Source: an uncultured Eubacteriales bacterium
Lineage (GTDB): Bacteria; Bacillota; Clostridia; Oscillospirales; CAG-272
Direction of reading: 5' to 3'
DNA length: 8,044 bases
NCBI GenBank assembly: GCA_900321265.1
Contig: ONVJ01000061.1
Span: 1 to 8,044, forward strand
The translations under genes were made by a program, and so were the position numbers. Every line of letters starts with the position of its first letter. Within the stretch, counting starts at the first letter, position 1. Positions 1 through 6,335 of the stretch are shown here, one piece after another. The notes under the pieces are model-generated. The model saw nothing but the letters and a program-made list of their open reading frames with translations. It had not been told where the DNA came from and ran no database searches.

Positions 1-637
1 TCGCGTCCAGCTTTTCATTCATCCGGTCGACGGTGAGCTTCAGCGCAGCGAGCGCCGACTCGATCGAAAGAAGGACGTCCGCCTGATCGCGCTCTGCGTT
101 CTTCTCTCCGTCAGGCGCCGCCTGCGCGGCCTGTGCGAGGCGTTTCTCCGCCTCGGCGAGGGCTTCCTCTGTCCCGGCGAGCCGCTCCTCGGTCTCTGAG
201 AGCTTTTCCCCTGAGGCGGCGAGCTTCTCCTCGGTCTGTGCGAGTTTTTCCTCGGTCTCGGAGAGCTTCTTTCCGACGTCCGCGAGCGCGGCTTCCGCCG
301 CGGAGGCCTTTTCGGCGGCGGCTGCGAGCTTTTCCCGCGCCAGGCGGAGCTCATCCCGCAGATACTGCTCGACCGTCCTGCTCTCGCGCAGACCGTCACC
401 GGCCTCGCGCAGCTTTTCGTCCTTCTCCGAGATCTCTCCCTCGAGATCCGAAAGCTTTTTTTCTGCGGCGGCGAGTCTGTCGGTGCTGCCCGAGAGCTCG
501 GTCTTGATTTTGTCGTTTTCCGAGACAAGTCTGCGGCTCATATCCAGGAGATCGGATATCGCGCGGTCGACGTTCTCGCGTCTGTATTCGCCGTTGAAAA
601 GAGAATATCTTTTTCTGATGCTTTCAGGTATGCCCAT
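1..637 (-). CDS. DivIVA-like coiled-coil protein, 3' end outside window
   Basis: This is the first 212 residues of a coiled-coil protein; the gene continues past the left edge. The ATG at 635-637 has an AAAGGA ribosome site at 646-651. Residues 1-48 resemble the DivIVA N-terminal module: a short polar start, a Gly-Glu-Tyr turn (16-18), then an amphipathic helix with V23-D24, I27, L30-L31 and a second helix ending in SEN (39-41). Residues 50-172 are almost pure charged coiled coil, with seven near-identical heptads at 124-172. After a short Pro/Gly break (175-178) another helix begins. DivIVA proteins bind curved membrane at septum and poles and recruit partners; position directly after yggT fits, since divIVA sits there in many Firmicutes. 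The N-terminus is divergent, with one extra residue in the Gly-Tyr turn, so a generic coiled-coil division protein is the alternative. It was missed as a long reading frame only because it lacks a stop in the window. Confidence 0.62.
   Translation of the reverse strand, partial: MGIPESIRKRYSLFNGEYRRENVDRAISDLLDMSRRLVSENDKIKTELSGSTDRLAAAEKKLSDLEGEISEKDEKLREAGDGLRESRTVEQYLRDELRLAREKLAAAAEKASAAEAALADVGKKLSETEEKLAQTEEKLAASGEKLSETEERLAGTEEALAEAEKRLAQAAQAAPDGEKNAERDQADVLLSIESALAALKLTVDRMNEKLDA
122..268 (-). repeat. Seven tandem 21-base units encoding heptads
   Basis: Seven consecutive 21-base units encode residues 124-172 of the DivIVA-like protein. The units read KLSETEE, KLAQTEE, KLAASGE, KLSETEE, RLAGTEE, ALAEAEK and RLAQAAQ. 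Leucine is fixed at position 2 of every unit and a small residue (Ala or Ser) follows it. Units 1 and 4 are identical in protein but differ in synonymous bases, so the repeat is not a very recent duplication. The unit length equals one coiled-coil heptad, so added or lost units would keep the helix in register. Confidence 0.85.
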
Positions 638-702
638 TTTTCAATTCCTTTAAAGCTGAGTCTTGTTCTGATCTGTTTTCCGCGCTCATTCCGCTCCGGG
701 AA

Positions 703-990
703 CTACATGAATGCGGAAAGAAGTGTCTGGATCACCGAGATCGCGATCATGGTGAAGATGAACGGCATGTCGATCATTGAGTTCTCTCCCCATCCCATCG
801 TCTCGAAGAGCGATGCGACCGGAGCTATGAGAGGCTCGGTAACGCCTACAAGGAAGAGATAGAAGCCGTTCTCGCCGTCGGGCATGAACCAGGAACATAT
901 CGCCCTGGCGACCATGGCGATCTCCATCGCGCCGAGGAAAATGACCGGCAGGCTCTTTATGACGTGTGTAAGTGCGTTTGTCCAGTTCAC
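703..990 (-). CDS. yggT: YggT family membrane protein (YlmG)
   Basis: This encodes a small integral membrane protein of 95 residues, the usual size for YggT/YlmG. Two hydrophobic segments, about 11-33 and 76-95, flank the family's conserved loop. Visible family features are A30-x-x-SWF (30-35), the T51-EPL-x-x-P motif (51-57) and ID near 73-74 at the start of the second membrane span. YggT proteins lie beside sepF in Firmicutes and their chloroplast relatives affect nucleoid and thylakoid organisation; the bacterial role is poorly defined. I chose the GTG at 988-990, which has a purine-rich GAGATGA stretch just upstream. The reading frame could extend to a TTG at 1036-1038, but that codon lies in the T-run of a hairpin and has no ribosome site. 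The gene follows sepF after 116 bases and precedes the DivIVA-like gene by 65 bases. Confidence 0.9.
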   Translation of the reverse strand: MNWTNALTHVIKSLPVIFLGAMEIAMVARAICSWFMPDGENGFYLFLVGVTEPLIAPVASLFETMGWGENSMIDMPFIFTMIAISVIQTLLSAFM

Positions 991-1036
991 GGTATCATCT
1001 CGATTCTGTCCGGTAAAAAGGGATACGGGGGTTGCC

Positions 1037-1057
1037 AAAAAACCGCGCCGCGATTTT
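1037..1057 (-). terminator. Weak terminator-like hairpin between sepF and yggT
   Basis: Read on the minus strand, an A-tract runs into an 8-base-pair stem (1050-1057 with 1039-1046, including one T-G pair) around a GGC loop, ending in six Ts at 1037-1042. The stem is short and its outer half is A-T, so it is a poor terminator; partial attenuation between sepF and yggT is the most it suggests. It lies 50 bases downstream of the sepF stop. Confidence 0.3.
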
Positions 1058-1106
1058 ATTGACAGCCCCTGAGTCTTTTGTCACCCCGCCCGGACCGGCA
1101 GTGGCG

Positions 1107-1583
1107 TCAGTTCGCGTCGGATCCGTATCCGGTATAGCCGTATCCCGAATCCTCCGAGGTCTCCTCGCGGGACTCGGTGTCGGCCTCGATGATGTCCATC
1201 GTGTCGGGCGTCAGCATGAAGGTGGTCGCCGATACAGCCTTGAGATGGCCTCTTATCGCGTAGGTAACACCGTCGAGGAAGAAGATCAGGTTCGACGCGA
1301 CCTCGGCGGAGGCATTCTCGAGATTGATGATAACGGCGTTGCCGTGCATGAGCTCCTCGGCGATCACAGGTCCGTCCTTGTAATCGGCGGGCTTCATGAG
1401 CTTCATCGAATAGGCGGCTCCGGCCGCGGGCGCCGCGGCGGGTCTGCGCTTCTCGGCGGCGTATTCGGGCTCTGCCTTCGCGGCTTCCTGCCCGCCTTCG
1501 CCTCCGTAGTAGTCATAATTGTAATCCCCGTAGGAGGAGGAGGCGCTGTCCTGCGTGTTCTTTTTGCTCTTGAAGAAATCCAT
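1107..1583 (-). CDS. sepF: Cell division protein SepF (YlmF)
   Basis: SepF is a cytoplasmic membrane-associated protein that binds the C-terminal tail of FtsZ, tethers and bundles FtsZ filaments and supports septum formation. The 158-residue product has the expected layout: a short positively charged membrane-targeting start (MDFFKSKK), a flexible Tyr/Gly- and Ala/Pro-rich linker (about 16-60), and the folded SepF domain (about 61-133). Domain landmarks are KPADYKD (64-70), the INLE strand and turn (86-89), the F101-F102-L-x-G turn (101-105), YAIRG (108-112) and the TFMLTP strand (121-126). The C-terminus adds an acidic then Tyr/Gly-rich tail (134-158). The ATG at 1581-1583 has AAGGAGA at 1591-1597 with seven bases between, which decides the start over an in-frame TTG at 1625. 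The gene lies 56 bases after yggS. Confidence 0.95.
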   Translation of the reverse strand: MDFFKSKKNTQDSASSSYGDYNYDYYGGEGGQEAAKAEPEYAAEKRRPAAAPAAGAAYSMKLMKPADYKDGPVIAEELMHGNAVIINLENASAEVASNLIFFLDGVTYAIRGHLKAVSATTFMLTPDTMDIIEADTESREETSEDSGYGYTGYGSDAN

Positions 1584-1639
1584 CGTTTTATCTCCTTGTG
1601 TTTCATTTTTCGGTAGTTGCGGCAAAGATCCGCCGGTTT

Positions 1640-2365
1640 TCAGAGGCCGATTTCGGGTGGCGTTCTTCTTCCGAACAGCCGGCTTCCTATCCTGACTATG
1701 CCCGATCCCGCGGCTATGGCGGGAAGCATGCTGTCACTCATTCCCATCGACAGAACGGGCTCTGTAATATTATCGTGTTTTTTTCTCCAAATGTCAAGAG
1801 AAAGGCGGTAAGTTTTTTCAAAAAGATTAAAATAATCTGTATAATTATCATATTTCGGCCCCATGGTCATGAAGCCGGCGGTCTCTATCCCCCCGATCTC
1901 CCCGCATTCCTCAAAGAGTTCTTCGGCGTTTTCGGGCAGCACGCCCCCCTTGTCCGGTTCTCTCCCGCTGTTTATCTCGATGAGGACCTTCACGGTCCGC
2001 CCCGCGGCCCCGGCGCGCTTTCCGATCTCCCGCGCCAGCTTTGCCGAATCGACCGAGTGTATCATTTCGACGCTGTCAGCGATATACTTTACCTTATTTG
2101 TCTGCAGGCTTCCGATAAAATGCATCCGCACGCCGTCAGCGGAAGGAAGCGAGGCTAAATGCCTTCTGTAGGTCTGGACTGTGTTTTCTCCGAAATCGGC
2201 AATCCCGAAGCTGTCCTTCAAAAAAACGAGCTCTTCGGGAAGCGCGTATTTTGCCGCGGCAAGCAGCCTGACGCTGCCGGCTGGCCTGCCGTATCTTATC
2301 TCGGCGTTCCTTATCTCTTCGATTATCGCTTCTGCCCTGCCGCGAAGCCCGGCGAAATCCTCCAT
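1640..2365 (-). CDS. yggS: YggS family PLP homeostasis protein (YlmE)
   Basis: This is a 241-residue single-domain PLP-binding protein of the YggS/PROSC family, which buffers and delivers free pyridoxal phosphate rather than catalysing a known reaction. The PLP lysine is expected to be K39 in LLAAAK (34-39). Other family signatures are FGEN (58-61), HFIGSLQTNK (82-91), S104-V-D, GFMTMGP (164-170), LSMGMSDSM (205-213) and RIGSRLFG (225-232), the last two forming the phosphate-binding side. The length matches the family. The ATG at 2363-2365 lies four bases after the stop of the HlyD-like gene and has no clear ribosome site, so reinitiation after that gene is likely. In Gram-positive bacteria the gene (ylmE) lies immediately upstream of sepF, as here. 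The usual Val-Ser before the PLP lysine is Ala-Ala. Confidence 0.95.
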   Translation of the reverse strand: MEDFAGLRGRAEAIIEEIRNAEIRYGRPAGSVRLLAAAKYALPEELVFLKDSFGIADFGENTVQTYRRHLASLPSADGVRMHFIGSLQTNKVKYIADSVEMIHSVDSAKLAREIGKRAGAAGRTVKVLIEINSGREPDKGGVLPENAEELFEECGEIGGIETAGFMTMGPKYDNYTDYFNLFEKTYRLSLDIWRKKHDNITEPVLSMGMSDSMLPAIAAGSGIVRIGSRLFGRRTPPEIGL

Positions 2366-2369
2366 CCTG

Positions 2370-4160
2370 TCAGCTCAGCACCTTTCCGTGATACAGCTTT
2401 TTGCCCGACGTGATCATTTCGTCGGTGATATTCAGCATGTAGTAATATGTGTTTGCCTCTCCGAATCTGAGCGGGATCCTGCCCGACGGGAGCTTTTTCA
2501 TGGTAAGCGCCGAGTATCCGCGCTCCCCTCTCCGGAGATAGCCCGCGCCGCGAAGGAAATCTATCCCGCCGTCTCTGCCGTTGACCGGGGACAGCCCTTT
2601 TTCCGCCGCGAAAGCCCTCATTCCCGCGGTGTTGTCTATGACGCCGCCGGTCCCGTATCCGATATATCTCGTCACGACGGGCGCTCCCGACTCAGCGGTC
2701 TCATAAGGCTCGGCGACCTTGTATCCCGGGCCCTCGGCAATGACGTTTATCCGCCTGAAGGTGACGAAACCGCTGTTTACCGTGTACACACCGGTCATGC
2801 CCTCGTGACTGACGACGGCTTCAGCCGGGACTCTGTATCCGTCCACGCTGAGGTATTCGATCGACACGTTCTGACATCTGAGCCAGGAGCATTCGCGGGG
2901 TATCGTCTTCCCGGCGAAGAGCAGCAGCAGCCCGTCTCCGTCGGCGATCTTTTTCTCAAGCCTCATCTCAAGCCTGATGCAGTCGTCGTCGCTGAGAGTG
3001 ACGTAATAATCCCTGCCGGTCACCGCCTTTTTCATTTCGGGCGAATCGCAGAGCACGGCGAGATACCACTCGGAAGCCGGGGCAAGCGTACCGGCGCAGC
3101 CGGCCGCTCCGGGGTCGGGCTCGGAGGCGATCGCCGCGCGCAGCGCCTCGGCAGTCAGGTCTCTGGCCAGAGAGAGGTCAAACACCTCTTCATAGCCGTC
3201 CGAGCTGCGGAAAAAGTACCCGGGGCCCGACGCCCTGAGCGTCGCCGCCGGGGTCCCGAGTGACTCGACCGCGTCGGCCCGCTGCTTCGTCACGCGGGAG
3301 ATCCTCTCGGTTATCCCCGAGCTTCTCCCGGTGAGGCAGAGCTGCCTGTCGAGCTTCTCACGGAATCCGTCAGCGAGGATCCCGGCGGACGAGATGCCTC
3401 CGGAGGACAGTGCGGACATTATCTCGGAATAATCCTTTTTTATTCCCGCCGACGTCGAAAGGATGCCTTCGGAAGAGACTCCTCCTCCGGCGCTTTTGCG
3501 CAGCAGCGCGAGCTCGGAATCGAGGGATTCGATCAGCTCCCTCGTATCGCTCCGGTCGGTCTTGTATATGCTGCAGAGGAGATCGCCCTTCGCGACTCTC
3601 TCTCCGTTCCCGACCGCGTAGTCCGCGAAGCCCTCGGCGGGCATCTTGATCCTTTCCTCATCACGGAGCAGATAGGCGGTCCCGCGGCAGGAATAGGTCT
3701 CGCTGATCCTGCGGACGTCGGAGGTCGTTATCCCCGGGAAGACCGATCTGTAGGCGTGATATCCGAAATAGATTATCGTCCCCAGCGCGAAGGCGGCTAT
3801 CCCCAGGCGCAGGAGCGACCGGAAGAAGAATCCGGCGTCAAAGCCGATACGGCGCTCCTTCGGGGCGTTTTCCTCCTCATCCCCGGTACCCGTCCCCGCC
3901 CTGACGATACTGTATCTTTCCCGGATTATGTCGGTCGGCGAGCCGAAGGGCAGTTCCAGAAGGCCTTTCTTCTTCTTTTTTCCGGGATCCTTCCCGGTCT
4001 CGGGCCCCGCTCCGTCGCCGGCATCGGGTGCCTGGCCTCCGGGGCTTCCGCCCTGCCGTGAGGCCGGATCGCCTCCGCGCCGGGCAAGTCGGGACAGAGT
4101 TTCCCTTATTCCGGCCAGAAAACTCTTTATTTTTTCTTTCGTTCTTTCAAACAGATCCAT
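2370..4160 (-). CDS. HlyD-like membrane-anchored adaptor in division operon
   Basis: This 596-residue protein has a membrane-fusion (HlyD-like) plan. Residues 1-30 look like an amphipathic helix; 31-65 are a Gly/Pro/Asp-rich linker ending in five lysines. A distinctive cytoplasmic segment, LLELPFGSPTDIIRERYSIV, covers 67-86. One membrane helix is at about 113-135, so most of the protein is outside. There, residues 155-200 form the first half of a lipoyl-like barrel-sandwich (GTAYLLRDE, GFADYAVGNGERVAKGDLL). A helical stretch (201-300) and the second barrel half follow, with VPAEAVV and GVYTVNSG at 444-464. The end (573-596) has a Y-x-LNITDEMI-x-x-GKKLYHGK motif. Residues about 490-570 look like an insertion. 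It overlaps miaA by 14 bases and is followed by yggS after 4. I see no ABC transporter or outer-membrane partner in the window, so a role in division or wall assembly is inferred; the precise function is unknown. No strong ribosome site precedes the ATG. Confidence 0.8.
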   Translation of the reverse strand: MDLFERTKEKIKSFLAGIRETLSRLARRGGDPASRQGGSPGGQAPDAGDGAGPETGKDPGKKKKKGLLELPFGSPTDIIRERYSIVRAGTGTGDEEENAPKERRIGFDAGFFFRSLLRLGIAAFALGTIIYFGYHAYRSVFPGITTSDVRRISETYSCRGTAYLLRDEERIKMPAEGFADYAVGNGERVAKGDLLCSIYKTDRSDTRELIESLDSELALLRKSAGGGVSSEGILSTSAGIKKDYSEIMSALSSGGISSAGILADGFREKLDRQLCLTGRSSGITERISRVTKQRADAVESLGTPAATLRASGPGYFFRSSDGYEEVFDLSLARDLTAEALRAAIASEPDPGAAGCAGTLAPASEWYLAVLCDSPEMKKAVTGRDYYVTLSDDDCIRLEMRLEKKIADGDGLLLLFAGKTIPRECSWLRCQNVSIEYLSVDGYRVPAEAVVSHEGMTGVYTVNSGFVTFRRINVIAEGPGYKVAEPYETAESGAPVVTRYIGYGTGGVIDNTAGMRAFAAEKGLSPVNGRDGGIDFLRGAGYLRRGERGYSALTMKKLPSGRIPLRFGEANTYYYMLNITDEMITSGKKLYHGKVLS

Positions 4161-5115
4161 TTTTCAATTTCGCGTCCGACAGAAATTCACAAACAAGTCT
4201 CTCGGCCCCGGGAAGAGGATCGGGAGCTTCGGGTGTGATGTCGATCCTTGTCGCGTAGGGGCGGTTCCCGAACCAGGTGTCCTGCCTTTTGGCGTACCTT
4301 CTGGTCGCGACAATTAGCTTTTCGGTGGCCTCCGCCTCGGATGATCCCCCTCTGACGAAGCCCAGTATCTCCTTGTAGCCGATCGCCTGCGCGGCGGTCA
4401 GGTTGCTCTCAAAAACGCCTTCGGCGTCAAGGCGTGCGGTCTCCTCCGGAAGCCCGTTTCTCATCATTTCGGCGGCGCGCAGCGCGATCCTCCGGTTCTG
4501 CTCCGCCCTGTCGGGGGTATGCAGTACCAGAACGAGCGCGCGGTATCTCGGTCTCCCCGACTCGCGGTCGAGGTCGCTTTTTTTCCTTCCCGTGGAATGG
4601 TAGATCTCAAGTGCTCTTATGATCCTTCTGACGTCGTTCCCGTGGAGAGTGGCGGCAGATTCGGGATCGACCTCTCTCAGCCTTTCCATGAGAGCCTGCC
4701 TCCCTTCAGGGGAGGAGGCCTCCGCCTTCAGTTCCTCCCTGAGCGGTGTAGCTCCGGGAGAAACGCCGAAGGTGCGCTCGAAAAGGAGAGACTCGAGATA
4801 AAGCCCGGTGCCTCCGCAGATCACGGGAAGCCTGCCGCGGGACAGGATGCCGTCGATCGCCTCTTCGGCGCCCTTCACATATTCGGCGGTCGAAAAGACC
4901 TCGTGAGGATCGGCGACGTCGATCATATGATGTCTTACCGCCGCCCTTTCGGCGGCGGAGGGCTTCGCGGTGCCGATATCCATTCCCCGGTATATCTGCA
5001 TCGAGTCGCATCCGACGATCTCGCCGCCGAATTTCAGGGCGAGCGACATTGCCACCCTGCTCTTTCCGGAGGCGGTCGGTCCGGCGACGGCGACGACGGG
5101 TCCCTTAAGCTCCAC
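4147..5115 (-). CDS. miaA: tRNA dimethylallyltransferase MiaA
   Basis: MiaA transfers the dimethylallyl group from DMAPP to N6 of adenosine 37 in tRNAs that read codons starting with U; MiaB usually completes the ms2i6A modification. The 322-residue protein is full length. It shows the P-loop GPTASGKS (12-19), the catalytic D37 in DSMQIYRGMDIGTAKP (37-52), HHMIDV (62-67), GGTGLYL (101-107), N160-D-V-RRIIRALEI (160-171), QAIGYKE (243-249) and TRRYAKRQ-x-TWF (271-282). The start is a GTG at 5113-5115 with GGAGG at 5121-5125, five bases away, inside the end of the preceding gene. It overlaps that gene by 11 bases and the next one by 14, so it is translated as part of a coupled set. In many Clostridia miaA follows mutL and hfq is nearby; neither is seen here. 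Confidence 0.97.
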   Translation of the reverse strand: MELKGPVVAVAGPTASGKSRVAMSLALKFGGEIVGCDSMQIYRGMDIGTAKPSAAERAAVRHHMIDVADPHEVFSTAEYVKGAEEAIDGILSRGRLPVICGGTGLYLESLLFERTFGVSPGATPLREELKAEASSPEGRQALMERLREVDPESAATLHGNDVRRIIRALEIYHSTGRKKSDLDRESGRPRYRALVLVLHTPDRAEQNRRIALRAAEMMRNGLPEETARLDAEGVFESNLTAAQAIGYKEILGFVRGGSSEAEATEKLIVATRRYAKRQDTWFGNRPYATRIDITPEAPDPLPGAERLVCEFLSDAKLKNGSV

Positions 5116-6235
5116 TGCAGCCTCCGGAGATCTCTTCGGGTATTACCCGGGCGGACGTGAAATCGCTCTCAAGCGGATATCCTCTTCCCGCTCCGACTTC
5201 TTTTCCGAAGATGTTCTTTCTTGTTTCCGAGAGGTAGGCGGAGTCGATGTGCGGCCCGAGAGGCTCCTCGAAGAAGACCGACCCGCAGGCTTCGTTTTTA
5301 ACTTCGTCCTCATCCGCGAAGCCCGAAGGAGTGTCGCCGCATCTCCTTCCCTTCGCCTCAGCGTCCCCGTCAAGGACGGCGGCGCAGTCGGGGATGAGAC
5401 GCGCATATGGACCGCCTATCACGCAGGCCTCTCCCAGCATCACCGGGATCCCCTTCCAGCAGCCTCCGGCGACTCTGCGCTCACCGATTACGATCTGCCC
5501 GAAAAAGGCGTCTGTAAAGACCGCGAGTCTGCGAAGAAGGCGCTTCAGAGCGTATCGCCATTCGTCATTCTTCCAGACGCCGGCTGAAAGGACCGCTCCT
5601 ATATGCCCCGCATGACCCGCGCCTCCCGCCGGACAGACGAAGAGATTCGTGGCGGGGAAACGCCCGTAGCATACCGGGAATCCGCCTTCCGAAAGAAAGG
5701 CGGCAAGGCCCCCGGCTCCGCCGTTGCCTTCAAAGGTAAACTCCGTGTTCTCGTCGGGGCCGTATCTGACCGGCAGTATGTGGGGGACACATTCGCCGAT
5801 CAGTTTTATAAGTCCGTTGTAATCAAAATCCTTCCGCGGCGGAAACCAGACCCCGAGAAAGAGCTTCTCGGAATAGGGTCCGGGGAGCGGAAAGGACACC
5901 GACTTTCCGATGTTTTCCCTTCTTCCGCCGATCTCCTCGGCGGCTCCGCCGGTGATCCCGGCGACCTTCAGCGCGTATTCGAAAAGCCTTGCCGAGACAG
6001 TCCTGTCGGGTCTCGGAACCGCGGTTATCACCGTCAGTCGGGTGATCCCCGGGACGGAGAGCCAGATCTCCGCGGGTACCTCCTCCGGGGTGACGGTCTT
6101 CTCTGGCTCTGCGGATATATCGTAACCGACTATCCTCGGAGGCCTCAGATCGTCGCTGACCCTTCCCGCGGTCCATATTCTGATCACGAGACGGTCGGCT
6201 TCCGGTGCGAGTTCTTCTTTGTTTTCAATTTCCAT
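5105..6235 (-). CDS. Uncharacterised protein, 376 residues, coupled to miaA
   Basis: I do not recognise this protein. It is soluble-looking: no signal peptide and no convincing membrane helix. Residues 1-50 are acidic and Pro-rich. A first region (52-150) alternates strands and helices and includes FPLPGPYSEKLFLGVWFPP (115-133). A second region (150-285) has LPVRYGPDE (154-162), then a Gly-rich stretch and GRFPATNLFVCPAGG (191-205), then W221, W226 and a basic helix (228-236). From about 286 the sequence is charged and probably disordered. There are nine cysteines, all from residue 149 on, in no zinc-finger spacing. The LPxRYG element faintly recalls large families of uncharacterised or immunity-type proteins, but this is a weak impression. 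The ATG at 6233-6235 has AAAGGA just upstream. Base composition and codon use match its neighbours, and its last codons carry the miaA ribosome site, so it is a resident operon member. Confidence 0.85.
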   Translation of the reverse strand: MEIENKEELAPEADRLVIRIWTAGRVSDDLRPPRIVGYDISAEPEKTVTPEEVPAEIWLSVPGITRLTVITAVPRPDRTVSARLFEYALKVAGITGGAAEEIGGRRENIGKSVSFPLPGPYSEKLFLGVWFPPRKDFDYNGLIKLIGECVPHILPVRYGPDENTEFTFEGNGGAGGLAAFLSEGGFPVCYGRFPATNLFVCPAGGAGHAGHIGAVLSAGVWKNDEWRYALKRLLRRLAVFTDAFFGQIVIGERRVAGGCWKGIPVMLGEACVIGGPYARLIPDCAAVLDGDAEAKGRRCGDTPSGFADEDEVKNEACGSVFFEEPLGPHIDSAYLSETRKNIFGKEVGAGRGYPLESDFTSARVIPEEISGGCSGA

Positions 6236-6335
6236 GGTTCATTCCTTTGCTTTTCGGGCTGAGGACCCGCCGGAGGGCAGATCGGGTGTCGGTCTCGGCC
6301 GGTCGGGAGTCATCCGGTAAGGCCGAAGGCTTTTG
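6236..6335. other. Short gap between lipoprotein gene and unknown gene
   Basis: This 100-base gap has the AAAGGA ribosome site of the downstream gene near its left end. A TTGACA overlaps the stop codon of the lipoprotein gene on the minus strand (6334-6339), but no -10 element lies 16-18 bases further on. No good terminator is visible; the only dyad, near 6319-6334, has a bulged five-pair stem. Read-through from the lipoprotein gene into the rest of the operon is therefore plausible. Confidence 0.5.

Noticed and set aside
133..507. 124-codon Arg-rich frame on the plus strand
   Set aside because: Antisense shadow of the coiled-coil repeat, with no ribosome site and no recognisable domain.
40..528. 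162-codon Arg/Ser-rich frame on the minus strand
   Set aside because: It is a shifted frame of the DivIVA-like gene; the low-complexity Arg/Pro/Ser content is typical of an off-frame reading of GC-rich coding DNA.
1584..1625. Longer SepF start at a TTG
   Set aside because: The ATG at 1581-1583 has an ideal AAGGAGA site and gives the expected membrane-targeting N-terminus.
2181..3263. 360-codon plus-strand frame
   Set aside because: It lies antisense to the HlyD-like gene and yggS, which have clear family motifs; high GC keeps the opposite frame open.
5603..6262. 219-codon plus-strand frame opposite the unknown gene
   Set aside because: No ribosome site or recognisable domain; the minus frame is longer, has AAAGGA upstream and is coupled to miaA.
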